Of a stretch of DNA of 64,000 nt, positions 15,866 to 25,928 are shown in pieces. A program made the position numbers and the translations under genes. The stretch covers positions 62,001 to 126,000 of the forward strand of contig JAUICP010000001.1 in NCBI GenBank assembly GCA_030427805.1, written 5' to 3'. Below the pieces are notes generated by a model that saw only the letters and a program-made list of their open reading frames with translations, made no database searches and was not told the DNA's origin. Each line of letters starts with the position of its first letter. Position 1 is the first letter of the stretch. The DNA comes from Bdellovibrionia bacterium (GTDB lineage: Bacteria > Bdellovibrionota > Bdellovibrionia > Bdellovibrionales > JAGQZY01).

Positions 15866-16639
15866 TTATGAACGAGACTTCAAAGAGGCTTTAGCGTACT
15901 CGCGATTCATCCGAGCAATATTTTCTAAGCTAATTCCTTTTGGACATGCCAGTTCACAAGCACCCGTATTCGAACAATTACCAAATCCCGCTTCGTCCAT
16001 TGCGTTAACCATATTTAAGACACGATCTTGGTGTTCGGGTTGCCCCTGAGGAAGTAAACCTAAATGAGAAATCTTAGCCGAAGTAAAAAGCATGGCAGAA
16101 GAATTTGCACAGGCGGCCACACATCCGCCGCAACCAATACATGTTGCGGTATTAAAAGCCATATCAGCATATTCTTTTCCGACTGGAATCGAATTCGCAT
16201 CCACTGCATTCCCTGTTTTAATAGAAATATATCCACCAGCTTGAATAATGTGATCAAAAGCGGATCGGTCTACCATAAGATCTTTAACAACCGGAAAACT
16301 ATTGGCTCTAAAGGGCTCAATAACGATGGTTTCTCCACTCGCAAAGCTCCTCATGTGGAGCTGACAAGTCGTTACTTGCTTCTGAGGTCCATGGGGATTT
16401 CCGTTAATTACTAAAGAACAAGTTCCGCAAATTCCCTCACGGCAATCGTGATCAAAAGTAATCGGTTCTTTACCCGACTCGATGAGTTCTTGGTTCACTT
16501 GATCGAGCATCTCCAAAAAAGACTGGTTCGGAGAAATATTTTTTGCATCGATCTCTTCAAAGTGACCTGAGTCATCAGGACCATTTTGTTTCCAAACTTT
16601 TAATTTATAATTACGTCGTTCAGCTGTTACTCCACCCAT
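15866..16639 (-). CDS. sdhB: Succinate dehydrogenase/fumarate reductase iron-sulfur subunit
   Basis: The electron-transfer subunit between the flavin and the membrane cytochrome b. All three cluster motifs are visible: [2Fe-2S] in [10 protein letters not shown] with a later TTC, [4Fe-4S] in [12 protein letters not shown], and [3Fe-4S] in [15 protein letters not shown]. At 257 residues it is normal. The sdhC-sdhA-sdhB order and the type B cytochrome indicate a menaquinone- or ubiquinone-linked complex II of the B class; the direction of the reaction cannot be read from sequence. It is the last gene of the operon, 9 bp after sdhA. Confidence 0.97.
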   Translation of the reverse strand: MGGVTAERRNYKLKVWKQNGPDDSGHFEEIDAKNISPNQSFLEMLDQVNQELIESGKEPITFDHDCREGICGTCSLVINGNPHGPQKQVTTCQLHMRSFASGETIVIEPFRANSFPVVKDLMVDRSAFDHIIQAGGYISIKTGNAVDANSIPVGKEYADMAFNTATCIGCGGCVAACANSSAMLFTSAKISHLGLLPQGQPEHQDRVLNMVNAMDEAGFGNCSNTGACELACPKGISLENIARMNREYAKASLKSRS

Positions 16640-16648
16640 GACGACTCC

Positions 16649-18616
16649 TTATTTATAACTTCGCGTTGCAAGTTTAACATTTTCAAAAGTGAGTTCTTCG
16701 CGGTGACGATCCTGCGCCTGATTCTCACCCTTCCATTCCCAAGCAGCAACATGACAAAAGTTATTATCATCTCGCTTCGCTTCACCATCTTCAGTTTGAT
16801 ATTCGCTTCTAAAGTGACCTCCACAAGATTCCTCTCTGGTGAGAGCATCTCGTGCCATGAGTTCTCCAAGCTCTAAAAAGTCAGCCACTCGACCCGCTTT
16901 TTCTAATTCTTGGTTCATCGCCTGTGGATCTCCCGGAATAAGAACATCGTTCCAAAAGGCCTCTCGAAGTTTAGGAATTTCTTCGATTGTTTTCTCAAGA
17001 CCCTTCTTGTCTCGAGCCATCCCAACGTATTCCCACATAATTTTTCCAAGCTCTTTGTGGAAATGATCGACTGACTTAGAACCTTTAACGCCAATCAATT
17101 TGTTAATTCTTGACTGCGTTTCATCTTCGGTTGCCTTAAAAGCATCATTATTAGTATCGACTGGATCCAATTTAGTAGAACCAAGATAGTTACCAACAGT
17201 ATAAGGAATCACAAAATATCCATCCGCTAAACCTTGCATCAAGGCCGATGCCCCAAGGCGGTTAGCACCATGATCTGAAAAATTGGCTTCTCCGGCCACA
17301 AATAAACCAGGAATCGTACTTTGTAAGTGGTAATCCACCCATAATCCACCCATTGTATAGTGAACAGCTGGATAAATTCTCATAGGTTCTTCGTAAGGGT
17401 TCTCACCCGTAATTTGCTGATAGATCTGAAAGAGATTGCCGTACTTTTCGCTAACAACTTCTTTGCCCAACTTAATGATTTCTTCTTGGGAAGCGCCTTC
17501 ATGGGCTTTTTGTTCGCCATATCTTTTAATAGCATCGGCAAAATCAAGAAAGACTGCCACTCCAGTTTCTCCAACTCCTTTGCCTTCATCAACTCGGTAC
17601 TTGGCTTGTCTGGAAGCAACATCCCTTGGAGCAAGGTTTCCAAAGCTTGGGTAAACTCTTTCGAGATAGTAATCTCTTTCAGCATCAGATATTTCTCGGG
17701 GATGTCTCTTATCGCCCTGATCTTTTGGAACCCAAACTCGACCGTCATTTCGAAGAGACTCTGACATCAATGTGAGTTTTGACTGACCCTCTCCACTTTG
17801 GGGAATACAAGTCGGATGAATCTGGGTGTAACAAGGATTCGCAAAGTAGGCACCTCTTCTGTGACAACGCCAGGCTGCCGTCGCATTTGAGTTCATAGCA
17901 TTGGTCGAAAGATAAAACACGTTACCGTATCCACCAGTACATAAAACAACAGCGTCAGCAGTATGTTTTTCGAGTTTTCCTGTAGTTAAGTCTCTAACCA
18001 CAATTCCCCGAGCCCGGCCGTCGACAATAACTAAATCGAGCATTTCTTTACGTACATGATTTTCAATGGAGTGATTGGCGATCTGTTTAGACATGGCCTG
18101 ATAAGCACCAATCAAAAGCTGTTGCCCTGTCTGCCCACGGGCATAAAAGGTTCTCGATACCTGGGCTCCACCAAACGATCGATTCGTTAAAGTTCCACCG
18201 TATTCGCGGGCAAAGGGAACCCCTTGAGCGACACATTGATCGATAATGTTAGACGAAACTTCCGCCAATCGATAGACATTTGCTTCTCTCGAGCGGAAGT
18301 CGCCACCCTTTACAGTGTCGTAAAATAGACGGAAAACCGAGTCGCCATCATTTTGATAATTTTTAGCAGCATTAATTCCACCCTGAGCGGCAATGGAGTG
18401 AGCTCTTCTTGGAGAGTCGTGAAAGGTAAAAGTTTTTACTTTATAGCCTTGTTCGGCCAATGTCGCTGCAGCCGATGCTCCCGCTAATCCAGTTCCAACA
18501 ACAATGACTTCGAACTTCCTGCGGTTAGCTGGGTTTACTAACTTCATATCGAATTTATGTTGTGTCCAAAGTCCGTCTAATGATCCCGAAGGTACTTGTG
18601 AATCTAATTTATTCAT
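16649..18616 (-). CDS. sdhA: Succinate dehydrogenase/fumarate reductase flavoprotein subunit
   Basis: The catalytic subunit interconverting succinate and fumarate with covalently bound FAD. The Rossmann motif is [20 protein letters not shown], and the FAD-linking His is in [13 protein letters not shown]. Substrate-site signatures include HPTCIP, RYGGVDY-equivalent [11 protein letters not shown], and [20 protein letters not shown]. The protein has 655 residues from the ATG at 18616, longer than the about 590 of type C SdhA and typical of the type B class. The ATG is preferred over an upstream in-frame TTG. It is encoded between sdhC and sdhB in a compact leftward operon. Confidence 0.97.
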   Translation of the reverse strand: MNKLDSQVPSGSLDGLWTQHKFDMKLVNPANRRKFEVIVVGTGLAGASAAATLAEQGYKVKTFTFHDSPRRAHSIAAQGGINAAKNYQNDGDSVFRLFYDTVKGGDFRSREANVYRLAEVSSNIIDQCVAQGVPFAREYGGTLTNRSFGGAQVSRTFYARGQTGQQLLIGAYQAMSKQIANHSIENHVRKEMLDLVIVDGRARGIVVRDLTTGKLEKHTADAVVLCTGGYGNVFYLSTNAMNSNATAAWRCHRRGAYFANPCYTQIHPTCIPQSGEGQSKLTLMSESLRNDGRVWVPKDQGDKRHPREISDAERDYYLERVYPSFGNLAPRDVASRQAKYRVDEGKGVGETGVAVFLDFADAIKRYGEQKAHEGASQEEIIKLGKEVVSEKYGNLFQIYQQITGENPYEEPMRIYPAVHYTMGGLWVDYHLQSTIPGLFVAGEANFSDHGANRLGASALMQGLADGYFVIPYTVGNYLGSTKLDPVDTNNDAFKATEDETQSRINKLIGVKGSKSVDHFHKELGKIMWEYVGMARDKKGLEKTIEEIPKLREAFWNDVLIPGDPQAMNQELEKAGRVADFLELGELMARDALTREESCGGHFRSEYQTEDGEAKRDDNNFCHVAAWEWKGENQAQDRHREELTFENVKLATRSYK

Positions 18617-18632
18617 TATGACCAACCCTTCT

Positions 18633-19301
18633 CTAGTAAACCAAGTAAATGTAAATCGGCATACTCAAAAACCCGAGGGCAACCACGGTTGCATACAGAA
18701 AACTTAATGTTTTAATTTTTGGAGTATAACGAGGGTGATTAAAACCAAGTGATTGAAACGATGACGAAAAGCCATGACTTAAATGAACACCGACGGTCAA
18801 CATCAATACGACGTAACCAGCGGCGTAGAGAGGTTGATTAAATTTTTCAACCATCAAAGTGAAGAGATCTCGCATCATAACGCCGTCATAAGTAACATCA
18901 TAGTGATTGCCAAACTTAAAGGTACACAGGTGCCAAATAATAAAACCAAGTAAAGCAATTCCGTGATAAATCATACTTTTTGATGCAAACTGTGCCGACT
19001 TATCTCCATTAGTTGGCTTCGCATATTTACTTTTGCGGGCCCTTTTATTTTCTCGAGTGAGCCAAATGCCCATTACGAAGTGGGTGAGAAGAGCGAGAAG
19101 AAGTACAACTTCAGTTCCATATAAAAGTGGTTTGTTAGAAACAATAGCGTGCCCATAGGAATTAAATGCTTCGGGACCAATAAACATACTGAGGTTTCCT
19201 GCCATATGACCACCAACAAAGCCGGTCATAATCAGGCCCGATATTCCCATAAGTTGCTTTCTACCAATTGAAGATAATAAATAGTTCACGTGAATCCCCA
19301 T
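18633..19301 (-). CDS. sdhC: Succinate dehydrogenase cytochrome b558 subunit (type B, five-helix)
   Basis: A single membrane anchor of about 222 residues with five hydrophobic helices, carrying haem and quinone sites. Candidate haem ligands are the histidines in [34 protein letters not shown] and GVHLSHGF. Having one anchor rather than an SdhC/SdhD pair places the complex in the type B (Bacillus, epsilon/delta) class. The start could be the ATG at 19301 or a GTG at 19289 that has GGGGA upstream. It is divergent from etfB across a 250-bp promoter region. Confidence 0.95.
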   Translation of the reverse strand: MGIHVNYLLSSIGRKQLMGISGLIMTGFVGGHMAGNLSMFIGPEAFNSYGHAIVSNKPLLYGTEVVLLLALLTHFVMGIWLTRENKRARKSKYAKPTNGDKSAQFASKSMIYHGIALLGFIIWHLCTFKFGNHYDVTYDGVMMRDLFTLMVEKFNQPLYAAGYVVLMLTVGVHLSHGFSSSFQSLGFNHPRYTPKIKTLSFLYATVVALGFLSMPIYIYLVY

Positions 19302-19438
19302 CAATTCGGAAAGTCTTGTTTTTATGCTAAATACCTAATATTTCTAATCATCTTTAACCTGTCAGATGCTCAGTGTAAAGATACAGTTTCAATAGGTTTT
19401 CAATTTAGGCTCCTATTAATAACGCAAAACATCTTTTA

Positions 19439-19456
19439 GTTCAAATATTTTTGAAC
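19439..19456. promoter_or_regulatory. Dyad in the sdh/etf divergent promoter region
   Basis: GTTCAA and TTGAAC form a perfect 6-bp inverted repeat with a 6-bp spacer, in the 254-bp gap between divergent sdhCAB and etfBA. Its position suits a shared operator for central respiratory genes. No regulator can be named, and 6-bp arms could arise by chance in AT-rich DNA. Confidence 0.3.
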
Positions 19457-19555
19457 AATAGTGTTTAAAGAGCAAAATCAAGGTTTGAAACCAGGCACTA
19501 TATTGACCTAATGCCTGGTCCATGGCAGGTATGCTCTATTAGGAAAGGGGTTCCA

Positions 19556-20332
19556 ATGAGAATTTTTGTCTGTATTAAGCAAGTCCCAGATACTGAGACG
19601 CGAATTAAACTAAAACCTGATAACAGTGACATCGATAGCAATGGTGTTAAATGGATTGTAAACCCCTACGATGAATTCGCCATCGAAGAGGCTGTTAAAA
19701 TCAAAGAAGCAAACCAAGGCGCTATGGTAACAGTCGTCAGTGTTGGGCCTAAAGCGCGCCTAACCAATTCTCTAAGAACTGCAATGGCGATGGGGTGTGA
19801 TGATGGAATACTTATCGACGAAGCAAACTCCCTAGACAGCCTTACCATGGCTAAAGCAATGGCCAAAGCGATCAAAGCCGAGGGTGATTTTTCAGCAGTT
19901 TTCACTGGCGTACTAAGTATCGATGACAATGAGTCGGCGATGGGACCCATGCTGGCTGAGCTTCTTGAAATCCCCCATGTCGGTGTCGTTAGTAAACTAG
20001 AGTCAGCGGGCGATGAATGGACTGCGGAGCGCGAAGTTGAAGGTGGTACGAAAGAAGTATTCACAATGAAACTTCCAGGCCTTATCACAGCAACAAAAGG
20101 TTTAAACAAACCTCGTTTTGCGAGTCTTCCAAATATTATGAAAGCTAAGAAAAAGCCCATAAAAGAAATGACTCTTGGTGATCTTGGCCTCAGTTCTGAT
20201 GACGTAAAAATTCAACTCAATCAATATCAAATGCCAGCAGATAAAGAGCCTGTGAAAATGCTTTCAGGAGATCCTGCTGCACAAGTAAGCGAACTAGTAA
20301 AACTTCTTCGTGAAGAAGCTAAGGTTCTTTAG
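19556..20332 (+). CDS. etfB: Electron transfer flavoprotein beta subunit
   Basis: EtfB with EtfA carries electrons from acyl-CoA and other dehydrogenases to the quinone pool. The N-terminus MRIFVCIKQVPDTETRIKL is canonical, as are NPYDEFAIEEAVKIKE and the adenine-nucleotide loop (VEGGTKEVFTMKLPGLITATK region). At 258 residues it is typical. The ATG at 19556 has AGGAAAGGGG upstream and is clearly the start, although the frame is open to 19511. It is the first gene of etfBA, divergent from sdhCAB. This suggests that beta-oxidation and complex II are controlled from one intergenic region. Confidence 0.97.
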   Translation: MRIFVCIKQVPDTETRIKLKPDNSDIDSNGVKWIVNPYDEFAIEEAVKIKEANQGAMVTVVSVGPKARLTNSLRTAMAMGCDDGILIDEANSLDSLTMAKAMAKAIKAEGDFSAVFTGVLSIDDNESAMGPMLAELLEIPHVGVVSKLESAGDEWTAEREVEGGTKEVFTMKLPGLITATKGLNKPRFASLPNIMKAKKKPIKEMTLGDLGLSSDDVKIQLNQYQMPADKEPVKMLSGDPAAQVSELVKLLREEAKVL

Positions 20333-20341
20333 GAGGCAACT

Positions 20342-21295
20342 GTGGAAAATATTTTAGTCGTAGCAGAATTACAAAATGGAAGCCTTAAAAAGGGAACTAA
20401 AGAACTTCTTTCAAGCCTTCTCGGAAAAGGGAAAACCATTAGCGCCGCTCTTGCTGGCGAGGGTGCCGATAGCATTAAAGAAGAGTTACAAAAATACGGT
20501 GTCACTCAGCTTTTTAATCAAGCTTCTTTAACTCAATACAACCCAACAAGTTTCACACAGTTTTTTGCGGAAGCTATTAAGCAAAGTGGAGCCAACCTGA
20601 TTCTTGCCTCTTCCAATGCAATGACCAAGGATGTACTCGCTAGAGTTGCAGCTCGCCTCGATGCTGGTTTTATCAACGATTGTACTGAGCTTTCATTTGA
20701 TGGCGGTATTCAATTGCGTCGCCCAATGTACTCTGCGAAGTGCTCGGCCGGTGTGAATTTAAAATTAGAAGGCACGAGTATTGTACTTATGCGGGCCAAC
20801 CAGTTACCTGTTCTTGAAGGAACCGAGTCTATTACATGCGAAGTAAAAGCATTAGACGCTGGTACTGAAAACGAAACTCTAAAAGTTAAAGACATTATAA
20901 AGGGTGAATCAGAAAAACTCGATCTCACAGAGGCTGATCGAATTGTTTCTGGTGGTAGAGGCTTAAAAGAAGCAAAGAACTTCGAGATGCTCGAAGACCT
21001 GGCCAATGTCATCAATGCAACAGTGGGTGCCTCGCGTGCCGTTGTTGACTCTGGATGGGTTCCCCATTCTATGCAGGTTGGGCAAACGGGTAAGACTGTT
21101 GCTCCCTCTTTGTATATTGCGGTTGGAATTTCTGGGGCTATCCAGCACTTAGCTGGAATGAGCGGAAGTAAAGTCATTGTTGCTATTAATACCGATGAAA
21201 ATGCGCCAATTTTCCAAAAAGCGAGCTACGGAATAGTCGGAGACGCCTTTGAGGTGGTACCGAAATTAACTGAGCAACTTAAAGCCAGCCTTTAA
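20342..21295 (+). CDS. etfA: Electron transfer flavoprotein alpha subunit
   Basis: The FAD-carrying subunit of ETF, 317 residues. The C-terminal FAD domain shows the family signature SRAVVDSGWVPHSMQVGQTG, then YIAVGISGAIQHLAGM, and finally VAINTDENAPIFQKASYGIV. The GTG start follows AGGAGG at 6 nt spacing, 9 bp after the etfB stop. A strong terminator follows at 21320. The protein is a normal-length group I ETF with nothing odd. Confidence 0.97.
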   Translation: MENILVVAELQNGSLKKGTKELLSSLLGKGKTISAALAGEGADSIKEELQKYGVTQLFNQASLTQYNPTSFTQFFAEAIKQSGANLILASSNAMTKDVLARVAARLDAGFINDCTELSFDGGIQLRRPMYSAKCSAGVNLKLEGTSIVLMRANQLPVLEGTESITCEVKALDAGTENETLKVKDIIKGESEKLDLTEADRIVSGGRGLKEAKNFEMLEDLANVINATVGASRAVVDSGWVPHSMQVGQTGKTVAPSLYIAVGISGAIQHLAGMSGSKVIVAINTDENAPIFQKASYGIVGDAFEVVPKLTEQLKASL

Positions 21296-21319
21296 TCGAA
21301 ACTCCATTTAGTATCCATA

Positions 21320-21349
21320 AGCCGAGTTGTTACCGACTCGGCTTTTTTT
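21320..21349 (+). terminator. Rho-independent terminator of etfBA
   Basis: A perfect 8-bp stem, AGCCGAGT and ACTCGGCT, with an 8-nt loop is followed immediately by seven Ts. It lies 25 bp after the etfA stop. Confidence 0.95.
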
Positions 21350-21408
21350 GTAAATCTTAGGTAAACTCTCCTCCTACTAATGTTATTATTGAAAAAGTCA
21401 CTTTACGG

Positions 21409-22119
21409 ATGAAGACAGCATTAATGACTGTCGATAATATTGATAATGAGGCCCATGGCATGTTTCGAAAGTACGTACTGCCCTATTTAATATTCTCTGT
21501 TTACAAGCTCCTCTACTGGTCATGGCGAATTAGTTACGAAGAAAATGAAGAATTTAAAAAGAACCTTAAAGAAAAGAAACTCTTAGTAATTGCTCACTGG
21601 CACGGGGACGAATTGGGAATCCTTTATCTTTTAAAACGATATCACTGCTCCATAATGGCTTCGACCAGTAAGGATGGAAGTTTAATGGCTAAGGCTGCTG
21701 AACTCTTAGGCTCAGAAGTTTCCCGAGGGTCTTCAACTCGAGGAGGAGCAGCTGCCCTCAAGGGAATTTTTCGTCTCGCAAAAAAAGGCTGGAACCCAAG
21801 CGTTGCCGTTGATGGTCCTAAAGGTCCAATTTACGAAATTAAACCCGGTGTTTTCGAAATTTCAAAACGCCTGAAAGCTGATATTTATCCACTTTCGGTA
21901 GCAGTTAAAAAGAAACACGTCTTTGAAAAAGCCTGGAATAAATCCTTTCTTCCTCTTCCCTTTACCAAGGTCCAGGTAGTGGTCGGTGAGCCCATGCGAG
22001 CACCTGCTAGAGAAGAAGACAGTCGTGATCCTAAACTGGCGAAAGATCTAAAGTTTCGAATAAATGATGCTCGGCAGCGAGCGGCTAAACTCATTGCGGC
22101 GACCAGTGAGGAAGGATAG
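21409..22119 (+). CDS. DUF374 lysophospholipid-acyltransferase-type protein
   Basis: A 236-residue protein of the DUF374 branch of the glycerolipid acyltransferase (LPLAT) superfamily. HWHGDELGI is the H-x4-D-type catalytic block. SKDGSLMAKAAELLGSEVSR and VAVDGPKGPIYEIKPGVFEI are strongly typical of DUF374. An N-terminal hydrophobic stretch (KYVLPYLIFSVYKLLYWSW) should hold it at the inner membrane. Relatives are thought to acylate lipids or lipid A precursors, but the substrate is not known here. The ATG at 21409 has a poor ribosome-binding site, while the internal ATG at 21460 has GAGG upstream, so the start is uncertain. Confidence 0.85.
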   Translation: MKTALMTVDNIDNEAHGMFRKYVLPYLIFSVYKLLYWSWRISYEENEEFKKNLKEKKLLVIAHWHGDELGILYLLKRYHCSIMASTSKDGSLMAKAAELLGSEVSRGSSTRGGAAALKGIFRLAKKGWNPSVAVDGPKGPIYEIKPGVFEISKRLKADIYPLSVAVKKKHVFEKAWNKSFLPLPFTKVQVVVGEPMRAPAREEDSRDPKLAKDLKFRINDARQRAAKLIAATSEEG

Positions 22120-22160
22120 CCTGTAAGTAGAGTATTCTTAAAAGGATTTTGAGGAATATT

Positions 22161-22982
22161 ATGATGCGTAAAAAACCAATTTTGAGCCTGGCGATTAGCT
22201 TCCTATTTTTAGTAGTGTCGGCGACCGCCTTCGGACAAGTCATAGCCACTGTTGGAAAAAAGAAGATTACCCTCAAGGAATTCAACAGTAAATATGATCA
22301 AGTTAAGAATCTAGCGAATGCTCCTAGCAAAGACTTATTCTTAGAGGATCTCATTCGATATGAAATTGGAGTTCAAGAGGCAGAAAAACGAAAGCTTGAT
22401 CGCGACCCGATTGTACAAGAACTCATTCGTCAACAACTGTACAAATCGCTCCTCGAAAAAGAACTTTCAAAAAAAGTAAAAAACATCCGAGTCTCCAATA
22501 AAGAGATGAAGGCCCACTACAAAAGAAACCCTGAAATTAGAACTTCCCACATCCTTTTCGAACACCGAAAAGATGCCACTGCTAAACAGATTGCAGCTAC
22601 CAAAAAACGGGCGGAAGAAATTTTTGCGCAAGTCAAAAAGAGCAAACGACCCTTTGCCGAACTAGCTAAGCTCTATTCTGACAACGTCCTTAATAAAAAT
22701 ATTGGCGGTGATGTTGGCTGGCAAAACCGAATTACCCTCGTTCCCAATTATTACAACGCGATTAAACAGGTTAAAACGGGGCGCATCGTGCCTAAACTCA
22801 TCCGTACCAAAGAAGGTTTTCACATCGTGAAAGTCACAGGGAGAAGAAGCTTTGAGGATGCGGATAAGTCAAAAATACGCGCAGCGGTCTTCGAAGAAAA
22901 AAGAAAAAGTTTATTCGATGATTTCTTTAAAAAATTAAAAAGTAAATATAATATCTCTGTTAATAAAAGACTCGTAAAATAG
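22161..22982 (+). CDS. Secreted PpiC/parvulin-type peptidyl-prolyl isomerase
   Basis: The first of three tandem SurA-like periplasmic folding factors. The signal peptide (LSLAISFLFLVVSATAFG) is followed by a SurA_N-like helical chaperone region and a parvulin domain from about residue 130. That domain shows TSHILFEHR, FAELAKLYSDN, GGDVGW and TKEGFHIVKV. The ATG at 22161 has GAGGAA 6 nt upstream. The tail is very basic. As in SurA, it probably escorts outer-membrane proteins through the periplasm. It is followed closely by two further homologues and pdxA in one orientation. Confidence 0.88.
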   Translation: MMRKKPILSLAISFLFLVVSATAFGQVIATVGKKKITLKEFNSKYDQVKNLANAPSKDLFLEDLIRYEIGVQEAEKRKLDRDPIVQELIRQQLYKSLLEKELSKKVKNIRVSNKEMKAHYKRNPEIRTSHILFEHRKDATAKQIAATKKRAEEIFAQVKKSKRPFAELAKLYSDNVLNKNIGGDVGWQNRITLVPNYYNAIKQVKTGRIVPKLIRTKEGFHIVKVTGRRSFEDADKSKIRAAVFEEKRKSLFDDFFKKLKSKYNISVNKRLVK

Positions 22983-23013
22983 GCTTTTGCGAGTCCTTCC
23001 CAGGGATTCGTGT

Positions 23014-23961
23014 ATGAAATATCTCCTTACAATACTTTTAATTTTCTCGTTTGCTTGTACAAGCCAAGACGACTATTCGCAAAAAACCGTGGTTAAAGTC
23101 GATAATTTAGAAATGTCGACTAAAGAGTTTTCTGACCTTCTTTCAAGAAAGATAAAAAATCACGATTCTTTATCCGCAAAAGATCCAGCAAATTTAAATC
23201 GAATTAAAGAAAACATTATTTCTGATTTCATTGTCGATTGTATTGTGGCCATTTGGGCCAAAGAAAAAAATGTAAGTGTTTCTAAAGAAGAACTTTCTAA
23301 TAAGGTCAGGGAACTTCGAGAAAACTATCCTGATGACAACCCCTTGAGAAGAGTATTGGCCCAAGAAAATTTGAGTATAGAAAAGTGGCAAGATCTCATT
23401 GAAAAACAACTCTTAAAAGAAAAGTTATTCGAATACCTCGGAAAGCAAATTGAAGACCCAACAGACAGTGAGATCAAAGAATTCTACAAAAAAAATGAGA
23501 ACCTATTTAAACGCAAAGCTGCTGTAAAACTAAGGCAAATTGTGTTGAAAAAAGAGAGTGATGCCCGTCGAATAGAAAAGGAACTGAAGAAGGGTAAAAG
23601 TTTTAAAGAGCTCGCCTCTAAATTTTCAGAAAATCTCCATGAGGCTGAAAATGAAGGGGAAACTGACTGGATCGAAAAGGGAGTTTTAGAGGTATTTGAT
23701 AAGGCTTTCACAATGCGGGTGGGGAGACGAAGCGGTGTGTTAAAAAGTCCTTACGGTTTTCATATTTATCAAGTACTCAAGAAACAGAAGGCTGGCAATT
23801 TGTCCCTGAATGATGCTAAGGATAAGATACGTCGGCTCTTGAAGGCAGAGAAGGAGAAAACCCTTTACACTTCTTGGCTTGAAGAGCGAGTTCGAAAAAC
23901 CAGAGTATTCAGAGATGATGAGCTTATCGACGCAGTATTTGTACAAACAAAAGGATCTTAA
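23014..23961 (+). CDS. SurA/PpiC-like lipoprotein
   Basis: The second SurA-like gene encodes a 315-residue lipoprotein. The signal sequence ends in the lipobox SFAC (MKYLLTILLIFSFAC), placing the acylated Cys at the mature N-terminus, so it is membrane-tethered rather than free like SurA. A SurA_N-like helical region precedes one parvulin domain (LRQIVLKKE, FKELASKFSEN, SPYGFHIYQV). GGDVGW is replaced by EGETDW, so isomerase activity may be reduced. The start is the ATG at 23014. It directly abuts the next gene. Confidence 0.82.
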   Translation: MKYLLTILLIFSFACTSQDDYSQKTVVKVDNLEMSTKEFSDLLSRKIKNHDSLSAKDPANLNRIKENIISDFIVDCIVAIWAKEKNVSVSKEELSNKVRELRENYPDDNPLRRVLAQENLSIEKWQDLIEKQLLKEKLFEYLGKQIEDPTDSEIKEFYKKNENLFKRKAAVKLRQIVLKKESDARRIEKELKKGKSFKELASKFSENLHEAENEGETDWIEKGVLEVFDKAFTMRVGRRSGVLKSPYGFHIYQVLKKQKAGNLSLNDAKDKIRRLLKAEKEKTLYTSWLEERVRKTRVFRDDELIDAVFVQTKGS

Positions 23962-24915
23962 TTGAAAAGCCTCTTAGTTTTTTTAGTTTTACTAGTAGCC
24001 GTTAATACGAGTGCCGCTCGAATTGTCGAGGAAGTTGTTGCCATCGTAAATGACGAAATGATTTTGAAATCCGATGTTGAAGAGTTTAGAACAAAACTCA
24101 AAGCTGGAACCCTTACAGATGATCTGATTATTCCTAATGATCAAGAACGACAAAAAGCTTTAAAAAACAAAACCGTACTTCTTGATAAACTCATTCAATC
24201 AAAAATCATTGATACTGAGATTCAAAGACTTGAACTCAATGTAACCATTGAGAGAATTGAACAGGAAATTAGAAGTATCGCCAAAAGAAACGGTATTAAT
24301 CGTGGGCAATTGATTGAAGCATTAAAAGGTCAGGGAATGCCTTTTTCAGAGTATCAAGATTTTATTCGTAAATCGATTGAACGCCGATCTCTGGTAGAAA
24401 AAGAAATTAATTCAAAAATTAAAATTTCAGAGGAAGATGTTGCTGCCTACTATTTGAAAAATAATAAAGATGTATCTAGCCAAGTATTTGAATATTCATT
24501 GGCTCATATTTTAATTTCTAAATCTAAAAGAAATGAAGCTGCTGCAAAGAAAAGAGCAGAAGAAGTTTATAATAAACTTAAAAAAGGAGACGATTTTAAT
24601 TCTCTAGCTTCTGATTACAGTGAGGACCCTAACTACACAACTGGTGGCATGCTCGGTAACTTTAAAGATGGCGAAATGGTTAAAAGTTTTGAGAAGGCAG
24701 TAAAAAAGTTACAAATCGGTGAGTACTCGAAACCAGTTAAGGGCCCCGGTGGTTATCATATTTTAAAAGTAGTTAAGAAAAAATTGATTCCAGATCCAAA
24801 GCTCGCTGAAATAAAGAATCAGATTCGAACTAAATTATTCGCCGATGCTTTTAAGACGCAATTTCAATTTTGGATTGAAGAAAAGAAAAACGAGTCTTTC
24901 ATTCGGATTAATTAA
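23962..24915 (+). CDS. surA: SurA-like periplasmic chaperone/isomerase
   Basis: The third and most SurA-like of the tandem set, 317 residues. It has a signal peptide ending NTSA, then ARIVEEVVAIVNDEMILKSD, the hallmark SurA N-terminus, and one parvulin domain (LAHILISKS, FNSLASDYSED, TGGMLGNF, GPGGYHILKV). E. coli SurA has two parvulin domains; here there is one. The TTG start follows directly on the TAA of the lipoprotein gene. The next gene is pdxA, 2 bp away, reproducing the conserved surA-pdxA pairing of proteobacteria, which supports the symbol. Confidence 0.85.
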   Translation: MKSLLVFLVLLVAVNTSAARIVEEVVAIVNDEMILKSDVEEFRTKLKAGTLTDDLIIPNDQERQKALKNKTVLLDKLIQSKIIDTEIQRLELNVTIERIEQEIRSIAKRNGINRGQLIEALKGQGMPFSEYQDFIRKSIERRSLVEKEINSKIKISEEDVAAYYLKNNKDVSSQVFEYSLAHILISKSKRNEAAAKKRAEEVYNKLKKGDDFNSLASDYSEDPNYTTGGMLGNFKDGEMVKSFEKAVKKLQIGEYSKPVKGPGGYHILKVVKKKLIPDPKLAEIKNQIRTKLFADAFKTQFQFWIEEKKNESFIRIN

Positions 24916-24917
24916 TA

Positions 24918-25928
24918 GTGAAAAAACCTTTAAAGATTTGTATTACTACAGGTGATACCGATGGCATTGGTATGGAAATTACCGCCAAAGCCCTCGCCAA
25001 AGTGAAGCCAAAAAGGGACGTTACCTTTTACCTATGGAGATCTCCAAGTGCTCCTAAAAAATATCTAGATATTATCGATGGAGTGTATAAAAGACAGACC
25101 GTTGGTAGTTGGGCACAAGCACTAAAACATAATCCATCGAGCCATAGAGAAATTCTCGATATTGCGAGCCACCTCAACCCAGCTGTTTGGGTTGAACAAT
25201 GTGCTAAAGCAAGTCAATTTGGTCATGTTGACGGACTAGCAACGGCACCGCTTTCAAAGACCACAATTAAAGATGCTGGGTTCGATGATATTGGTCATAC
25301 GCAAATTTTGCAGCGAATCGCAAAACGAAAAACGGTTCACATGGCATTTATTGGAAATAAATTTTCTGTAATTTTAGCCACTGGGCATATTCCGATTGAT
25401 GAAATTAGTAAGACCATTAACGGAAAAATATTAAAGTCTTCTATTCGAGCCGCTATTCGCGTTAGAGACTTATTGCCTCGTTCGCAACAGAAAAAATCCA
25501 TCGCTTTGCTAGGACTTAACCCTCATTCAGGTGAAGAGGGTATGATTGGTAAAGATGAAAAGTCATATCACCATGTCGTGCTTAAGGATTATAAAAAATC
25601 AGATCGCATTGAAGGTCCCGTGGTACCGGATGTCGCGTTCCTAGAGTCTAAGTGGAAAAACTACGCCGTTTATGTAGCAAATTATCACGATCAAGGGTTA
25701 ATTCCCTTTAAGATGATTCACGGGCAACATTCGGGTGTCCATATAACCATGGGTTTACCTTTTATTCGAACAAGTGTTGACCATGGAACAGCTAAGGATA
25801 TTTTTGGCAAAAACAAAGCTGATCCATCTTCAATGGTTGAGGCTATCGAATGGGTTATTAAGTTGGCTAAGCAAAAAATCGACTTGAGCGTATCTCCTCA
25901 AACGAAAACTTCAAAAAAGAAGGTATAA
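24918..25928 (+). CDS. pdxA: 4-hydroxythreonine-4-phosphate dehydrogenase
   Basis: PdxA oxidises 4-phospho-hydroxy-threonine in DXP-dependent pyridoxal phosphate synthesis. Family signatures are visible: ITTGDTDGIGMEI at the start, LATAPLSK, GHT with a metal-binding His, GLNPHSGEEGMIG, NYHDQGLIPFK with the second His, and TSVDHGTA with the third. The 336-residue length is normal, apart from a short Lys/Ser-rich tail. GTG start, 2 bp after surA. It ends at the base before the phosphohexomutase ATG, so the operon continues. Confidence 0.96.
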   Translation: MKKPLKICITTGDTDGIGMEITAKALAKVKPKRDVTFYLWRSPSAPKKYLDIIDGVYKRQTVGSWAQALKHNPSSHREILDIASHLNPAVWVEQCAKASQFGHVDGLATAPLSKTTIKDAGFDDIGHTQILQRIAKRKTVHMAFIGNKFSVILATGHIPIDEISKTINGKILKSSIRAAIRVRDLLPRSQQKKSIALLGLNPHSGEEGMIGKDEKSYHHVVLKDYKKSDRIEGPVVPDVAFLESKWKNYAVYVANYHDQGLIPFKMIHGQHSGVHITMGLPFIRTSVDHGTAKDIFGKNKADPSSMVEAIEWVIKLAKQKIDLSVSPQTKTSKKKV

